From Hyphomicrobiales bacterium (GTDB lineage Bacteria; Pseudomonadota; Alphaproteobacteria; Rhizobiales; Aestuariivirgaceae), in assembly GCA_025359265.1 (NCBI GenBank), contig JANYHB010000072.1, forward strand, positions 1-64,000: a stretch of 64,000 nt of DNA, written 5' to 3'. The notes below the pieces were generated by a model that was not told the DNA's origin, did not search any database, and worked only from the letters and a program-made list of their open reading frames with translations. The position numbers and the translations under genes were made by a program. This document shows, in pieces, positions 34,837-43,232 of this stretch; position 1 is the stretch's first letter, and each line of letters opens with the position of its first letter.

Positions 34837-35653
34837 TCTTTTGGTGCTGATGGGCGCTGGCACCAGCGTTGCCGAAGACCGGCAAGCTTTGGCCATGCGC
34901 ATTTGTGTGAGTGCCGAGGAAAGTGCCAAGGCAAACGGCTTGGAACCCGCTTTCTTCGCCCGCCTTCTGTGGCGCGAAAGCCTGTTTGATCCCAATGTGG
35001 TTTCCTACAAGGGGGCGCAGGGTATCGCGCAATTTATGCCGGAAACGGCGGCCAAGCGCGGTTTGGCTGATCCATTCGAACCGATGGCCGCCGTGAAGGC
35101 CTCAGCCGCTTATCTGGCTGATCTTAAAAAGCAGTTTGGCAACATGGGTTTAGCGGCGGCGGCTTATAATGCCGGTGAGGCGCGAATTGATAAATGGCTG
35201 GCAGGCCAAAGCGGTTTGCCCGGCGAAACCCAAGATTATGTGGCTTTCATTACCGGCCACCTGGCTGAAGAGTGGAAAGCGCCGACGGCAAGTTTTGCAT
35301 CGCCTGCGATCGGCAAGGGCGGAACTTTCATTGAAGATTGTGTGGCCTTGGCTTTGCGCAAGGGCCAGTTGGCACCTTCGGGCGCGCCTTCCTCAGCCAT
35401 GCGCCCATGGGGCGCTTTGCTGGCGGTAAACTTCAATGAAAGCCGCGCGTTGGGCATGTATCGCCGCCTCAAATTGCGTTTTCCTGCCGCCATCGCAAAC
35501 CGTGATCCGCTCATTATCCACAAACGCAATTTATCACGCGGCACGAGAAAGCTGACCTATGTGATGCTGGGCGAGAATAGCCGCGAGGCCGCCGTTGCGA
35601 GCTGTGCGGTGCTAACCGCTGCGGGTGCGCCATGCATTGTGCGGAAAAACTGA
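34814..35653 (+). CDS. Lytic transglycosylase, SLT domain
   Basis: This is a 279-residue periplasmic enzyme that cleaves peptidoglycan. A Sec signal (residues 1 to about 20, ending 'GTSVAED') is followed by the SLT domain at about 35-155: catalytic Glu in '[10 protein letters not shown]', then '[18 protein letters not shown]' and '[11 protein letters not shown]'. The C-terminal part (about 165-279) has conserved cysteines and resembles a SPOR-like or family-specific tail; that reading is uncertain. The ATG lies 23 bases inside lolD. Linking a wall enzyme to the Lol genes is consistent with envelope biogenesis but does not show a direct partnership. Confidence 0.9.
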   Translation: MVRWLATSLLVLMGAGTSVAEDRQALAMRICVSAEESAKANGLEPAFFARLLWRESLFDPNVVSYKGAQGIAQFMPETAAKRGLADPFEPMAAVKASAAYLADLKKQFGNMGLAAAAYNAGEARIDKWLAGQSGLPGETQDYVAFITGHLAEEWKAPTASFASPAIGKGGTFIEDCVALALRKGQLAPSGAPSSAMRPWGALLAVNFNESRALGMYRRLKLRFPAAIANRDPLIIHKRNLSRGTRKLTYVMLGENSREAAVASCAVLTAAGAPCIVRKN

Positions 35654-35697
35654 AAGCATGGCTTTTGGCGCGGGCCGTAAAAGGCTAGGTTGTTAAT

Positions 35698-38600
35698 ATG
35701 GCTCACCCAACTTTCATTCATTTGCGCAACCATTCAGCTTTTTCTTTGTCTGAAGGGGCTTTGCCCATCAAGAAATTGGCGAGCCTGGCCAAAGATTTCA
35801 AAATGCCGGCCTTGGCCATTACCGATTCCAACAACCTGTTTGGCGCACTTGAATTCTCTGAAACACTTTCTGAAAAAGGCATTCAGCCGATCGTCGGCAT
35901 TGACCTGCGTGTCGATATGGTTGGCGATGCTACAGCACCGAATAGGTTTCAGCAGCAAACCGGCTTGAAGCGCTTCACCTCTCTGGTGCTTTTGGCCAAA
36001 GATGAAGCTGGCTACCGCAATTTGATGCAACTCACGTCCGCGGCATTTCTGGACATTGCAGACAATGCCGAACCGCATGTGAGTTGGGAATTGCTTAGCA
36101 CCAATAGCCAGGGGCTGATCTGTTTAACCGGAGGGCCGGGCGGGCCGTTGAATGAGGCCTTGGTCAACAACCAAAAGGCACTGGCGGAAAAGCATTTGAA
36201 GCTGTTGCAAAATTTATTCCTTGATCGGCTTTACATTGAATTGCAACGCCATGGCACTGCAGCTGAAAAAGCCGCAGAAGCGGGGTTGATTGAGCTGGCC
36301 TATGAATCTGGCATTCCTTTGGTGGCCACCAATCAGTGCTTTTTTGCAACGCCAGATGACTATGTGGCCCATGATGCCTTGATTTGCATTGCCGGAGGTG
36401 AGGTGGTTTCACAACCAGACCGCCGCCGCCTGACGCCGGAGCATTATTTCAAATCCCAGCAAGCCATGGCGGCCCTGTTTGCCGATGTGCCTGAGGCGAT
36501 TGAAAACACCATCGAGATTGCCAAGCGTTGCTCTTATTGGGTGAAGGGCCGCAAACCGATTTTGCCGCGCTTTGCCGACGGTGATGAGGCAGAAATGCTG
36601 CGCCAGCAAGCCATGGAGGGGCTGAGCAACCGCCTTGCATACACCGGGCTCGCACCTGACATGACGCGCCAAGACTATGACATGCGCTTGGATTTTGAGC
36701 TGAGCGTGATCAACAAAATGAAATATCCCGGCTATTTTTTAATCGTGGCTGATTTTATCAGATGGGCGAAAGCGCAAGGCATTCCCGTGGGGCCAGGCCG
36801 TGGCTCGGGGGCCAGTTCACTGGTGGCCTATTCGCTGACGATCACCGATGTTGACCCGTTGCGATTTGGCTTGTTGTTTGAACGCTTCCTGAATCCTGAC
36901 CGCGTGTCGATGCCGGATTTCGACGTCGATTTTTGTCAAGATCGGCGCGACGAAGTTATTGCCTATGTCCAGCGCCGCTATGGTGTTGACCGCGTGGCGC
37001 AGATTATCACCTTCGGTAAATTGCAATCGCGCATGGTGACCCGTGACGTGGGCCGCGTGTTGCAAATGCCATATGGGCAGGTTGACCGCCTATCGAAATT
37101 GATTCCGAACAATCCGGCCAATCCGATTTCGCTGGGACAGGCGATTGAGATGGAGCCGCGCTTGCAGGAAGAGCGCGACCGCGACCCCAATGTGAAAAAC
37201 CTGTTTGATATCGCCTTGAAGCTGGAAGGGCTTTATCGCAACGCTTCCACTCATGCGGGCGGAATTGTGATTGCGGATCGGCCGCTCACCCAATTGGTGC
37301 CGCTCTATCGTGATACTTCCGCCGCTTTGCCAGCATCGCAATTCAACATGAAATATGTTGAGAAAGCCGGTTTGGTAAAATTCGACTTCCTGGGCCTCAA
37401 AACCCTGACCGTGATCGACAAGGCGCAGAGGCTTATTCACCAGCGTGTGCGCGATTTTGATGTCCAAAAAATTCCTTTGGATGATACAAAAACTTATGAA
37501 ATGTTGGCGCGTGGCGAAACGTTGGGTGTGTTCCAGCTGGAAAGCGCTGGCATTCGTGATGCTGCCCGCATGGCCAAGTCAGACAGGTTTGAAGACTTGA
37601 TTGCTCTCATTGCGCTGTATCGGCCAGGCCCCATGGCGCAGATTCCGATTTATTGCGCCCGCAAGCTGGGCAAAGAGAAGGTGGAATATCTGCATCCCTT
37701 GTTAGAGCCAGTGTTGCGCGAAACCTTTGGGGTGATCACTTACCAAGAACACGTGCAACAAGTGGCGCGCGTTTTGGCGGGCTATACGCCGGCGGAAGCC
37801 GATCTTTTGCGCCGCGCCATGGGCAAGAAAATCAAAAGTGAAATGCATGCCCAGCGCGTTCGCTTTATGGCCGGTGCGCAAGCCAATGGCGTGGACATTG
37901 ACACGGCGACTTTGGCTTTCGATGCCTGTGCCAAATTTGCCGAATATGGCTTTCCCAAAGGCCACGCCGCACCCTATGCGCTTATTGTTTATCAAACGGC
38001 TTATTTGAAGGCGCATTTTCCGGTTGAATTTCTTGCCGCATCAATGACGCTGGAATTGGGCAACACCGACAAATTGATGGCCTTCCACCGTGAAGCCCAA
38101 CGCCTGGGTATTCGCGTTGCCCCGCCGTCTGTCAACGCAGGCGGGGTGGATTTCGCAGTGCAGGACGGTGCCATTATTTATTCCATGGCCGCCCTCAAAA
38201 ATGTGGGTGCGGGTGCCATTGGGCAAATCATTGAAGCGCGCCAAAACGGCGGGCCGTTCAAATCTCTCGCAGACTTTTCCAAACGCGTCGATGCCAAAGC
38301 GCTGAATCGCCGAGCGCTTGAAAGCCTTGGCAGGGCTGGGGCCTTTGATGGCTTAAATCCTAACCGTGCGCAAGTTGTGGAAGGCATTGACAGCATCATC
38401 GGCATTGCCAATCGTACGGCCAGTGAATCTGCCGCTGGCCAAAATGATATGTTTGTTGGCCTTGCATCGGCCAGTGATGACATCGTCTTGCCGCGCCGCG
38501 AGGCGTGGTTGCCAATGGAACGTTTGGGCCATGAATTTGACGCGGTGGGATTCTATCTTTCTGGCCACCCGCTGGATGAATATGCCAAGCCTCTCAAAAG

Positions 38601-39132
38601 CCTTGGCATCGACACGTGGGCCAGTTTTCGCGAGAAGGCGATGACCAAGGGCGTGACATCAGCGAAATTGGCGGGCACGATTACGCATAAGCAGGAGCGG
38701 CGTTCCAAGCAGGGCAACAAGTTTGCCTTCGTGGGCTTTTCTGATCCAACCGGGCAGTTTGAGGCTGTGGTATTTGCCGATACTTTGGCAAATGTGCGTG
38801 ATTTATTGGAGCCGGGCAAAGCCGTGGTCATTCGTGTTGAAGCGGAAGTGGAAGGCGAAGAGATTAAACTGCGCCTGCAAACGCTGGAGTCATTAGACAA
38901 GGCCGCCGCAGCGGTAGTGCAAGGCGTGCAAATCTTTGTGCGCGATGCCAGCGCGATTGACTCCATCGCCAAACGCTTGCAGGCCGGCGGAAAGGCCCCG
39001 GCACGCCTGACACTTTTGTTGGAGAATGGCCGAGAGGTGGACATTGGCCTTGGCACAAAGTTCCAAATTACCCCGCACGTAAAAGGCGCAATCAAGGCTA
39101 TTCAGGGCGTTGTCGATGTGCAGGATTTGTAA
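35698..39132 (+). CDS. dnaE: DNA polymerase III subunit alpha
   Basis: This is the 1144-residue catalytic subunit of the replicative polymerase. The N-terminal PHP domain (about 1-270) begins 'FIHLRNHSAFSLSEGALPIKKL'-like. The palm holds the catalytic aspartates Asp407 and Asp409 in 'MPDFDVDF'. The nucleotide-binding 'GPGRGSGASSLVAY' and the third-Asp region 'KFDFLGLKTLT' are present. An HhH region follows near 'SVNAGGVDF', then an OB fold near 970-1060 ('LAGTITHKQERRSKQGNKFAFV'). Length and order fit DnaE1; error-prone DnaE2 lacks this C-terminus. The ATG follows a 44-base gap after the transglycosylase. The stop is 3 bases from a convergent PilZ gene. Confidence 0.97.
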   Translation: MAHPTFIHLRNHSAFSLSEGALPIKKLASLAKDFKMPALAITDSNNLFGALEFSETLSEKGIQPIVGIDLRVDMVGDATAPNRFQQQTGLKRFTSLVLLAKDEAGYRNLMQLTSAAFLDIADNAEPHVSWELLSTNSQGLICLTGGPGGPLNEALVNNQKALAEKHLKLLQNLFLDRLYIELQRHGTAAEKAAEAGLIELAYESGIPLVATNQCFFATPDDYVAHDALICIAGGEVVSQPDRRRLTPEHYFKSQQAMAALFADVPEAIENTIEIAKRCSYWVKGRKPILPRFADGDEAEMLRQQAMEGLSNRLAYTGLAPDMTRQDYDMRLDFELSVINKMKYPGYFLIVADFIRWAKAQGIPVGPGRGSGASSLVAYSLTITDVDPLRFGLLFERFLNPDRVSMPDFDVDFCQDRRDEVIAYVQRRYGVDRVAQIITFGKLQSRMVTRDVGRVLQMPYGQVDRLSKLIPNNPANPISLGQAIEMEPRLQEERDRDPNVKNLFDIALKLEGLYRNASTHAGGIVIADRPLTQLVPLYRDTSAALPASQFNMKYVEKAGLVKFDFLGLKTLTVIDKAQRLIHQRVRDFDVQKIPLDDTKTYEMLARGETLGVFQLESAGIRDAARMAKSDRFEDLIALIALYRPGPMAQIPIYCARKLGKEKVEYLHPLLEPVLRETFGVITYQEHVQQVARVLAGYTPAEADLLRRAMGKKIKSEMHAQRVRFMAGAQANGVDIDTATLAFDACAKFAEYGFPKGHAAPYALIVYQTAYLKAHFPVEFLAASMTLELGNTDKLMAFHREAQRLGIRVAPPSVNAGGVDFAVQDGAIIYSMAALKNVGAGAIGQIIEARQNGGPFKSLADFSKRVDAKALNRRALESLGRAGAFDGLNPNRAQVVEGIDSIIGIANRTASESAAGQNDMFVGLASASDDIVLPRREAWLPMERLGHEFDAVGFYLSGHPLDEYAKPLKSLGIDTWASFREKAMTKGVTSAKLAGTITHKQERRSKQGNKFAFVGFSDPTGQFEAVVFADTLANVRDLLEPGKAVVIRVEAEVEGEEIKLRLQTLESLDKAAAAVVQGVQIFVRDASAIDSIAKRLQAGGKAPARLTLLLENGREVDIGLGTKFQITPHVKGAIKAIQGVVDVQDL

Positions 39133-39135
39133 GGT

Positions 39136-39798
39136 TTATGATTGAGCCGGAATTTTAGCAGTGGGCGAAGGCGCCTGATCCAGCTGCTTTACGAATTCAA
39201 TGGCCACGCCATGTTCAAGATAGCGCACCACGCGACCCCGCATTTTGCCTAACATCACATAGGTGCCCACACTGGGCACCACTTCGGTTTTAATACCAGC
39301 ACCAGAAACCGAAATATCGAGCACTTCGCAGTTATAAACGCGGCCATCGGGCAAAGTGACTTGCGAAACACGGTCGCCAGGTTCGTAACGGGAATGGCGG
39401 CGACTGTCAGACGCATCATCGGTGCCCCGCTGCTGCAGCCATTCCACCCGTTGCTGAAAACGCTCCAGGCGTGGGCCCTTGAGATTAAATGTAATTGCAA
39501 AACCGCCTGGTTGAGGGGCACCCGTCAGCGCTTCCACCCGGCCAATTTCCTCAATGTAAGCCACGATCAACTGTCCCGGAGGCGGAACGCTGGGTGTAAT
39601 AAAAATCGCCCCGTCCACCGAAAGATTGATGACTTGGCAGGCATGTTCACTGAGATCAGGCAACATGAAACGCCCCGTCACCAAGCTTTCCGCGCTTGCT
39701 TCATGGGCAGTTTCAAGTTTTTCTGCGGACGTTTCGCTCACCTGTTTCTCCTGCAAGCTTTGCACAAAGCTGCACAAGAGCTGGTTTCGAATCTGCAT
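39136..39798 (-). CDS. Two-domain PilZ protein
   Basis: This is a 220-residue protein with two PilZ-like domains, a layout common in Hyphomicrobiales. The first (about 40-115) has 'INLSVDGAIF' but no clear RxxxR. The second (about 131-210) has RRHSR at the start and 'DISVSGAGI', so it is the likely cyclic di-GMP binder. The N-terminal 40 residues are polar and may be flexible. No output domain is present, so it probably acts as an adaptor. It is convergent with dnaE and starts 50 bases after the PAS-domain gene on the same strand, which may share its transcript. Confidence 0.82.
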   Translation of the reverse strand: MQIRNQLLCSFVQSLQEKQVSETSAEKLETAHEASAESLVTGRFMLPDLSEHACQVINLSVDGAIFITPSVPPPGQLIVAYIEEIGRVEALTGAPQPGGFAITFNLKGPRLERFQQRVEWLQQRGTDDASDSRRHSRYEPGDRVSQVTLPDGRVYNCEVLDISVSGAGIKTEVVPSVGTYVMLGKMRGRVVRYLEHGVAIEFVKQLDQAPSPTAKIPAQS

Positions 39799-39848
39799 AA
39801 GTTAACGCTATTTGTGGTAAATAAAGGCTTAAGCGACGGGGCTGAAAG

Positions 39849-40472
39849 CTAAACTGAAAGGCCACCTTGGATGACACGCAGCGCCACTGGCGCTTTGCGG
39901 CCGACGTGTTCGAGCAAATTATCGCCGTGTTCATGCTCGGTCCAAATCACGCGTGCCGAAACCAACTCCCGCCGTTGCAATAGCGCTGAGGTGTGGTCTT
40001 TTTCGCCTTTGAAGGCAAAGAGGCCTCCCACCAACTGCACCTTGTGGGAAGCATTGTCCCACACGGGGAGTGCCAACATTTCGGCGGCAACGGGTTCAGC
40101 GCCGACGTATATAAGCCGCATCCGCACGAGTGCCGGTTGCAGGCGTTCCGCGGCTAAATCAAGGGTTTTGCCGACCACATCGCGTTCAAATAAATCAAAT
40201 CCCAAGAGCGCGTCTTTGCCTGTGGCCTGGGTTTGCATCAAATCACACACCGCGCTGCCCGCGAGGCGGAAATGCCATGGGCCGAGCTCTGATTTCTGCA
40301 AAATTGCAATATTCGGAAGCACTTTTGCCAGCTTGGCCATTTCCACCTCGTCTCGGCTGGGGCAGGGGCGTTCAGCCCGCAACGCCTCCCAATAGCGGAA
40401 AAGATGACGGCTGCCCGTATGGATAATGTGGGCCGAAGTTTTATCGATGTCATTGCGGTCATTGGCCTGCAT
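39849..40472 (-). CDS. PAS_5-domain protein
   Basis: This is a 207-residue protein matching the PAS_5 (PF07310) family: 'FRYWEALRAERPCPSRDEVEMAKLAKVLPNIAIL' region at the start, 'FRLAGSAVCDLMQTQATGKDALLGFDLF' in the middle, then 'GAEPVAAEMLALPVWD'. These proteins are frequent in alphaproteobacteria, often several per genome. They contain a PAS-like fold without a fused kinase or cyclase, and their partners are unknown. The double PilZ gene follows on the same strand 50 bases away, hinting at a link with cyclic di-GMP or surface signalling; this is inference. Confidence 0.82.
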   Translation of the reverse strand: MQANDRNDIDKTSAHIIHTGSRHLFRYWEALRAERPCPSRDEVEMAKLAKVLPNIAILQKSELGPWHFRLAGSAVCDLMQTQATGKDALLGFDLFERDVVGKTLDLAAERLQPALVRMRLIYVGAEPVAAEMLALPVWDNASHKVQLVGGLFAFKGEKDHTSALLQRRELVSARVIWTEHEHGDNLLEHVGRKAPVALRVIQGGLSV

Positions 40473-40589
40473 GGCTTATCCTGATGGCGAAGGGTGGGCT
40501 TGCCGCCTGTCCCATAATTGAACTTGTGCCTTTCTAATTGCAGGGGCCGTGCCAAACGCCCTGCGCATTAACCTTCTGCGGAGCTGCAT

Positions 40590-41330
40590 GTGAACACCGA
40601 TAACTTAGCCAAAACGGCATTTTCCAAGAAACCGCCCCCCGCTATCAATTTGCCGCGCGTGGTGTGGATGTTGATTTTGGCCCTGGTTGGCATCCACCTG
40701 GTTTTGCAGGCGGGCGGGGCGCATTGGCAGGCTTTCGCCATATATACATTTGCCTTCATTCCAGCGCGGCTGAGCTTGGAACATTTTCCACAGCCGCCGG
40801 GGGCCGCGGTGTGGAGCTTTCTCACCTATGGTTTGCTGCATGGTGATTGGATGCACGTGTTGGGCAACTGCCTTTGGCTGGTGGTATTTTCAAAGCCTGT
40901 GCAGGCGCGGCTTGGAACATTGCGCTACCTGCTGTTGCTCGCGTTGAGTGTGATCGCCGGCGCGGCCTCCACCTTGCTGCTGCATTGGGGTGAGCCTCTG
41001 CAACTGGTTGGCATTTCGGGCGGTGTTTCGGGCCTTCTGGCTGCCGCCATTCCCCTGATGTATGGGCACCGCGAACCGTCTCCGAGCGGCCGTTTAAGGC
41101 CCTTGGCACCGATGGAAATACTGCGAGACCGCCGCGCCTTGACGTTCAGCTTGATGTGGCTGGGGATTACAGCGCTGACGGCAACGTCGCAATTTCTCAC
41201 CACCAACGCAATCATCGCGCAGCAAGTGGTGGCATGGGAGGCCCATGTAGGCGGCTTTATCATGGGGCTGCTGGTCTTCTATGGGCTGGACCATGCAAAC
41301 CGCTCGGAAATCGTTCACACGCTGCACTGA
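40590..41330 (+). CDS. Rhomboid-family intramembrane serine protease
   Basis: This is a 246-residue inner-membrane protein with about six helices. The catalytic serine is Ser143 in 'VGISGGVSGLL' (GxSG) and the histidine is His219 in 'WEAHVGGFIMG'. The 'LHGDWMHVLGNCLWL' loop carries the conserved HxxxN-type oxyanion residues. Rhomboids cut membrane proteins within or near the bilayer; the substrate is unknown. The start is a GTG, since the overlapping ATG runs straight into TGA. A polar 20-residue N-terminus precedes the first helix. The CBS gene follows after 37 bases. Confidence 0.9.
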   Translation: MNTDNLAKTAFSKKPPPAINLPRVVWMLILALVGIHLVLQAGGAHWQAFAIYTFAFIPARLSLEHFPQPPGAAVWSFLTYGLLHGDWMHVLGNCLWLVVFSKPVQARLGTLRYLLLLALSVIAGAASTLLLHWGEPLQLVGISGGVSGLLAAAIPLMYGHREPSPSGRLRPLAPMEILRDRRALTFSLMWLGITALTATSQFLTTNAIIAQQVVAWEAHVGGFIMGLLVFYGLDHANRSEIVHTLH

Positions 41331-41367
41331 ATGTGTTAGCTTTAACAAAAATACAACGGAGGAAGCC

Positions 41368-41802
41368 ATGTCTGTTTCTCACATTCTGCAGCAAAAGGGC
41401 CGAGACGTTATTACCGCCAAGCCCGCTGATACGGTTAAGCAGGTTGCCGAAGTGCTGGGCTCTAAGCGCATCGGCGCCGTCATAATTTCCAGCGGCAATG
41501 GCATAATTGATGGCATTGTGAGCGAGCGGGACATCGTTCGCGCGATCGGCCTTCATGGGGCTGCAGCTCTGGATAAGCCGGTTGCCACCTTCATGACAAA
41601 ATCCGTCAGGAACTGCAACGACGACGACAGCGAAACGGAATTGATGGCCTTGATGACGCAACACCGCATCCGCCATTTGCCCGTTGTTACCGCAGGCAAA
41701 CTCTCTGGCATGATTTCAATTGGCGATGTGGTGAAATTCAGAATTGAGCAGATCGAACGCGATGCAGCCGATATGAAGGCCTATATTTCGGGCGCGGTTT
41801 GA
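41368..41802 (+). CDS. CBS-domain pair protein
   Basis: This is a 144-residue protein made of two CBS motifs (about 5-65 and 75-135), the typical stand-alone adenosine-nucleotide-binding pair. 'DGIVSERDIVRAI' and 'RIRHLPVVTAGKLSGMISIGDVVKFRI' are family-typical. The start at 41368 has a strong ribosome site, GGAGGA, seven bases upstream. Longer in-frame sequence to 41281 lies inside the rhomboid gene. Such proteins sense ATP/AMP or bind partner enzymes; the target is unknown. Confidence 0.9.
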   Translation: MSVSHILQQKGRDVITAKPADTVKQVAEVLGSKRIGAVIISSGNGIIDGIVSERDIVRAIGLHGAAALDKPVATFMTKSVRNCNDDDSETELMALMTQHRIRHLPVVTAGKLSGMISIGDVVKFRIEQIERDAADMKAYISGAV

Positions 41803-41817
41803 GCCGCCATGGCGGCT
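41802..41817. repeat. 16-base palindrome at the CBS-gene stop codon
   Basis: AGCCGCCATGGCGGCT is fully self-complementary and begins on the last base of the CBS stop codon. It can form a 6-bp hairpin, but no U-run follows on either strand. It lies between convergent CBS and hisI genes. Confidence 0.4.
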
Positions 41818-41867
41818 GAAGTCAAAAAGCTGGACGGCGCGGTTGCTCCCCACGCCTGGCGGGCCGC

Positions 41868-42239
41868 CTAGACCATCTCCAACCCGCCGGCCTCTACCCG
41901 CCGGTAGAAGCAACTCCGCCGACCGGTATGGCAGGCGGCAGCCTTGGGCCCTTGGGGGGTGACTTTCAGCAACACGCAATCCATGTCGCAATCGACCAGC
42001 AGCTCATCCACGCGGAAAGTCTCGCCCGAAGTTTCGCCCTTCAGCCAGAGCTGCCCGCGTGACCGACTATAAAAATGCGCCAGGCCAGTGTCGCGGGTTT
42101 TCTGCAAAGCCTCGGCATTCATGTGGGCGAACATCAGCACTGTGCCGTCTTTGGCATCCTGCATGATGGCGGGCACCAAGCCAGCATCATTAAAGCGCGG
42201 GGTGAAAGTAAGCGTTTCATCAAGGTGGGAATGGGTCAT
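41868..42239 (-). CDS. hisI: Phosphoribosyl-AMP cyclohydrolase
   Basis: This enzyme catalyses the third step of histidine synthesis, opening the adenine ring of PR-AMP. The 123-residue monofunctional form, without the HisE pyrophosphohydrolase domain, is usual here. The metal-binding residues are in 'LLVDCDMDCVLLKV' and 'AACHTGRRSCFYR'. The N-terminal 'PRFNDAGLVPAIMQDAKDGTVLMFAHMN' region is family-typical. It stands apart from other his genes and diverges from the IscU-like gene over 92 bases. Confidence 0.95.
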   Translation of the reverse strand: MTHSHLDETLTFTPRFNDAGLVPAIMQDAKDGTVLMFAHMNAEALQKTRDTGLAHFYSRSRGQLWLKGETSGETFRVDELLVDCDMDCVLLKVTPQGPKAAACHTGRRSCFYRRVEAGGLEMV

Positions 42240-42331
42240 GGTGGGGGTCCGTCATGCGTGGGCAAGTTCAAGATGATGCGACGTGTAGGGCTATTGGAAA
42301 AAGGATTCAATATGCCTACATTGGAAGCAAG

Positions 42332-42793
42332 ATGATTGACGAAATCTATAACCGTAAAATTCTCGAATATGCCGCGGACATTCCACATTTGGAACGCTTG
42401 GCGCATCCGGATGTGACGGTGGTGGCCCATTCAAAACTCTGCGGCTCGAAAGTCACGGTGGATGTGGCCATGAAAAACGGCGTGGTTTCGGATTTTGGCC
42501 AAGATGTGAAGGCCTGTGCCTTGGGCCAGGCTTCATCATCCATCATGGGCCGCCATGTGGTGGGTTCATCTGCTGATGAACTGCGCACCGTGCGAGAGCA
42601 GATGTACAAAATGTTGAAAGAGACAGGTGCTCCACCCTCTGGCAAATGGGCCGAGCTTGAAGCGCTGCTGCCCGTGCGCGATTACAAGGCGCGCCATGCC
42701 TCGACATTGTTGACCTTTGATGCTGTGGTGGATGCGGTGAATCAAATCGAGGCCAAAAATGACCAAACAACCCAGCTTCATCGCAGCCTTTGA
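42332..42793 (+). CDS. IscU/NifU-like Fe-S scaffold protein with reduced cysteine set
   Basis: This is a 153-residue protein of the IscU fold. Cys37 ('HSKLCGSKV') and Cys62 ('KACALGQASSSIM') match the first two ligands of IscU. The third cysteine is replaced: the IscU segment HCS reads HAS at 122-124. The Asp next to Cys37 is also changed, to Ser39. Family-level memory says this variant is widespread in alphaproteobacteria. It may bind clusters in a different way or be non-catalytic. GGAAG lies ahead of the ATG at 42332; longer in-frame sequence to 42254 is not conserved-looking. The cupin gene starts 35 bases inside its end. Confidence 0.85.
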   Translation: MIDEIYNRKILEYAADIPHLERLAHPDVTVVAHSKLCGSKVTVDVAMKNGVVSDFGQDVKACALGQASSSIMGRHVVGSSADELRTVREQMYKMLKETGAPPSGKWAELEALLPVRDYKARHASTLLTFDAVVDAVNQIEAKNDQTTQLHRSL

Positions 42794-43232
42794 GGCGCCC
42801 ACGCGGACCGGTTCACGCTATCCAACACCCCATGATGAACCGTGCGAGGCCCGCACGAAATATGTTTTGGGCGATGTTTTCGGGCTCGATCAATTTGGGG
42901 TGAACCTTGTGACGCTGGAAGCGGGCGCATGGTCAAGCCAACGCCACTGGCATGAAAAAGAAGATGAGTTCATTTATGTGCTTTCCGGCGAATTGGTGTT
43001 GAGCGACGACAACGGCGATCATACATTGCAGCCTGGCATGTGCGCTGGCTTCAAGGCCAACACTGGCAACGGCCACTGCCTTAAAAACGTGACGGGCAAA
43101 CCCGCGCAATACCTTGAAGTGGGAACACGTGGTTCGGCTGAAGTGGCGTGGTATTCCGATATCGACATGAAGGTGACAATATCCAACCGCGTTGGAACTT
43201 ATACCCGCAAGGATGGCGCACCCGTGCGGTAA
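42759..43232 (+). CDS. Cupin-domain protein
   Basis: This is a 157-residue single-domain cupin. The first motif holds 'RHWHEKEDEFIYVLSGE' (HxH and E), the second has 'GNGHCLKN' (His), so a metal site with three His and one Glu is likely. Members include sugar isomerases, dioxygenases and regulators; function is not readable. Its start lies 35 bases inside the IscU-like gene, so the two are translated from one transcript. The last 34 bases overlap the 3' end of the convergent MFS gene. Coupling with an Fe-S scaffold gene is unexplained. Confidence 0.87.
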   Translation: MTKQPSFIAAFEAPTRTGSRYPTPHDEPCEARTKYVLGDVFGLDQFGVNLVTLEAGAWSSQRHWHEKEDEFIYVLSGELVLSDDNGDHTLQPGMCAGFKANTGNGHCLKNVTGKPAQYLEVGTRGSAEVAWYSDIDMKVTISNRVGTYTRKDGAPVR

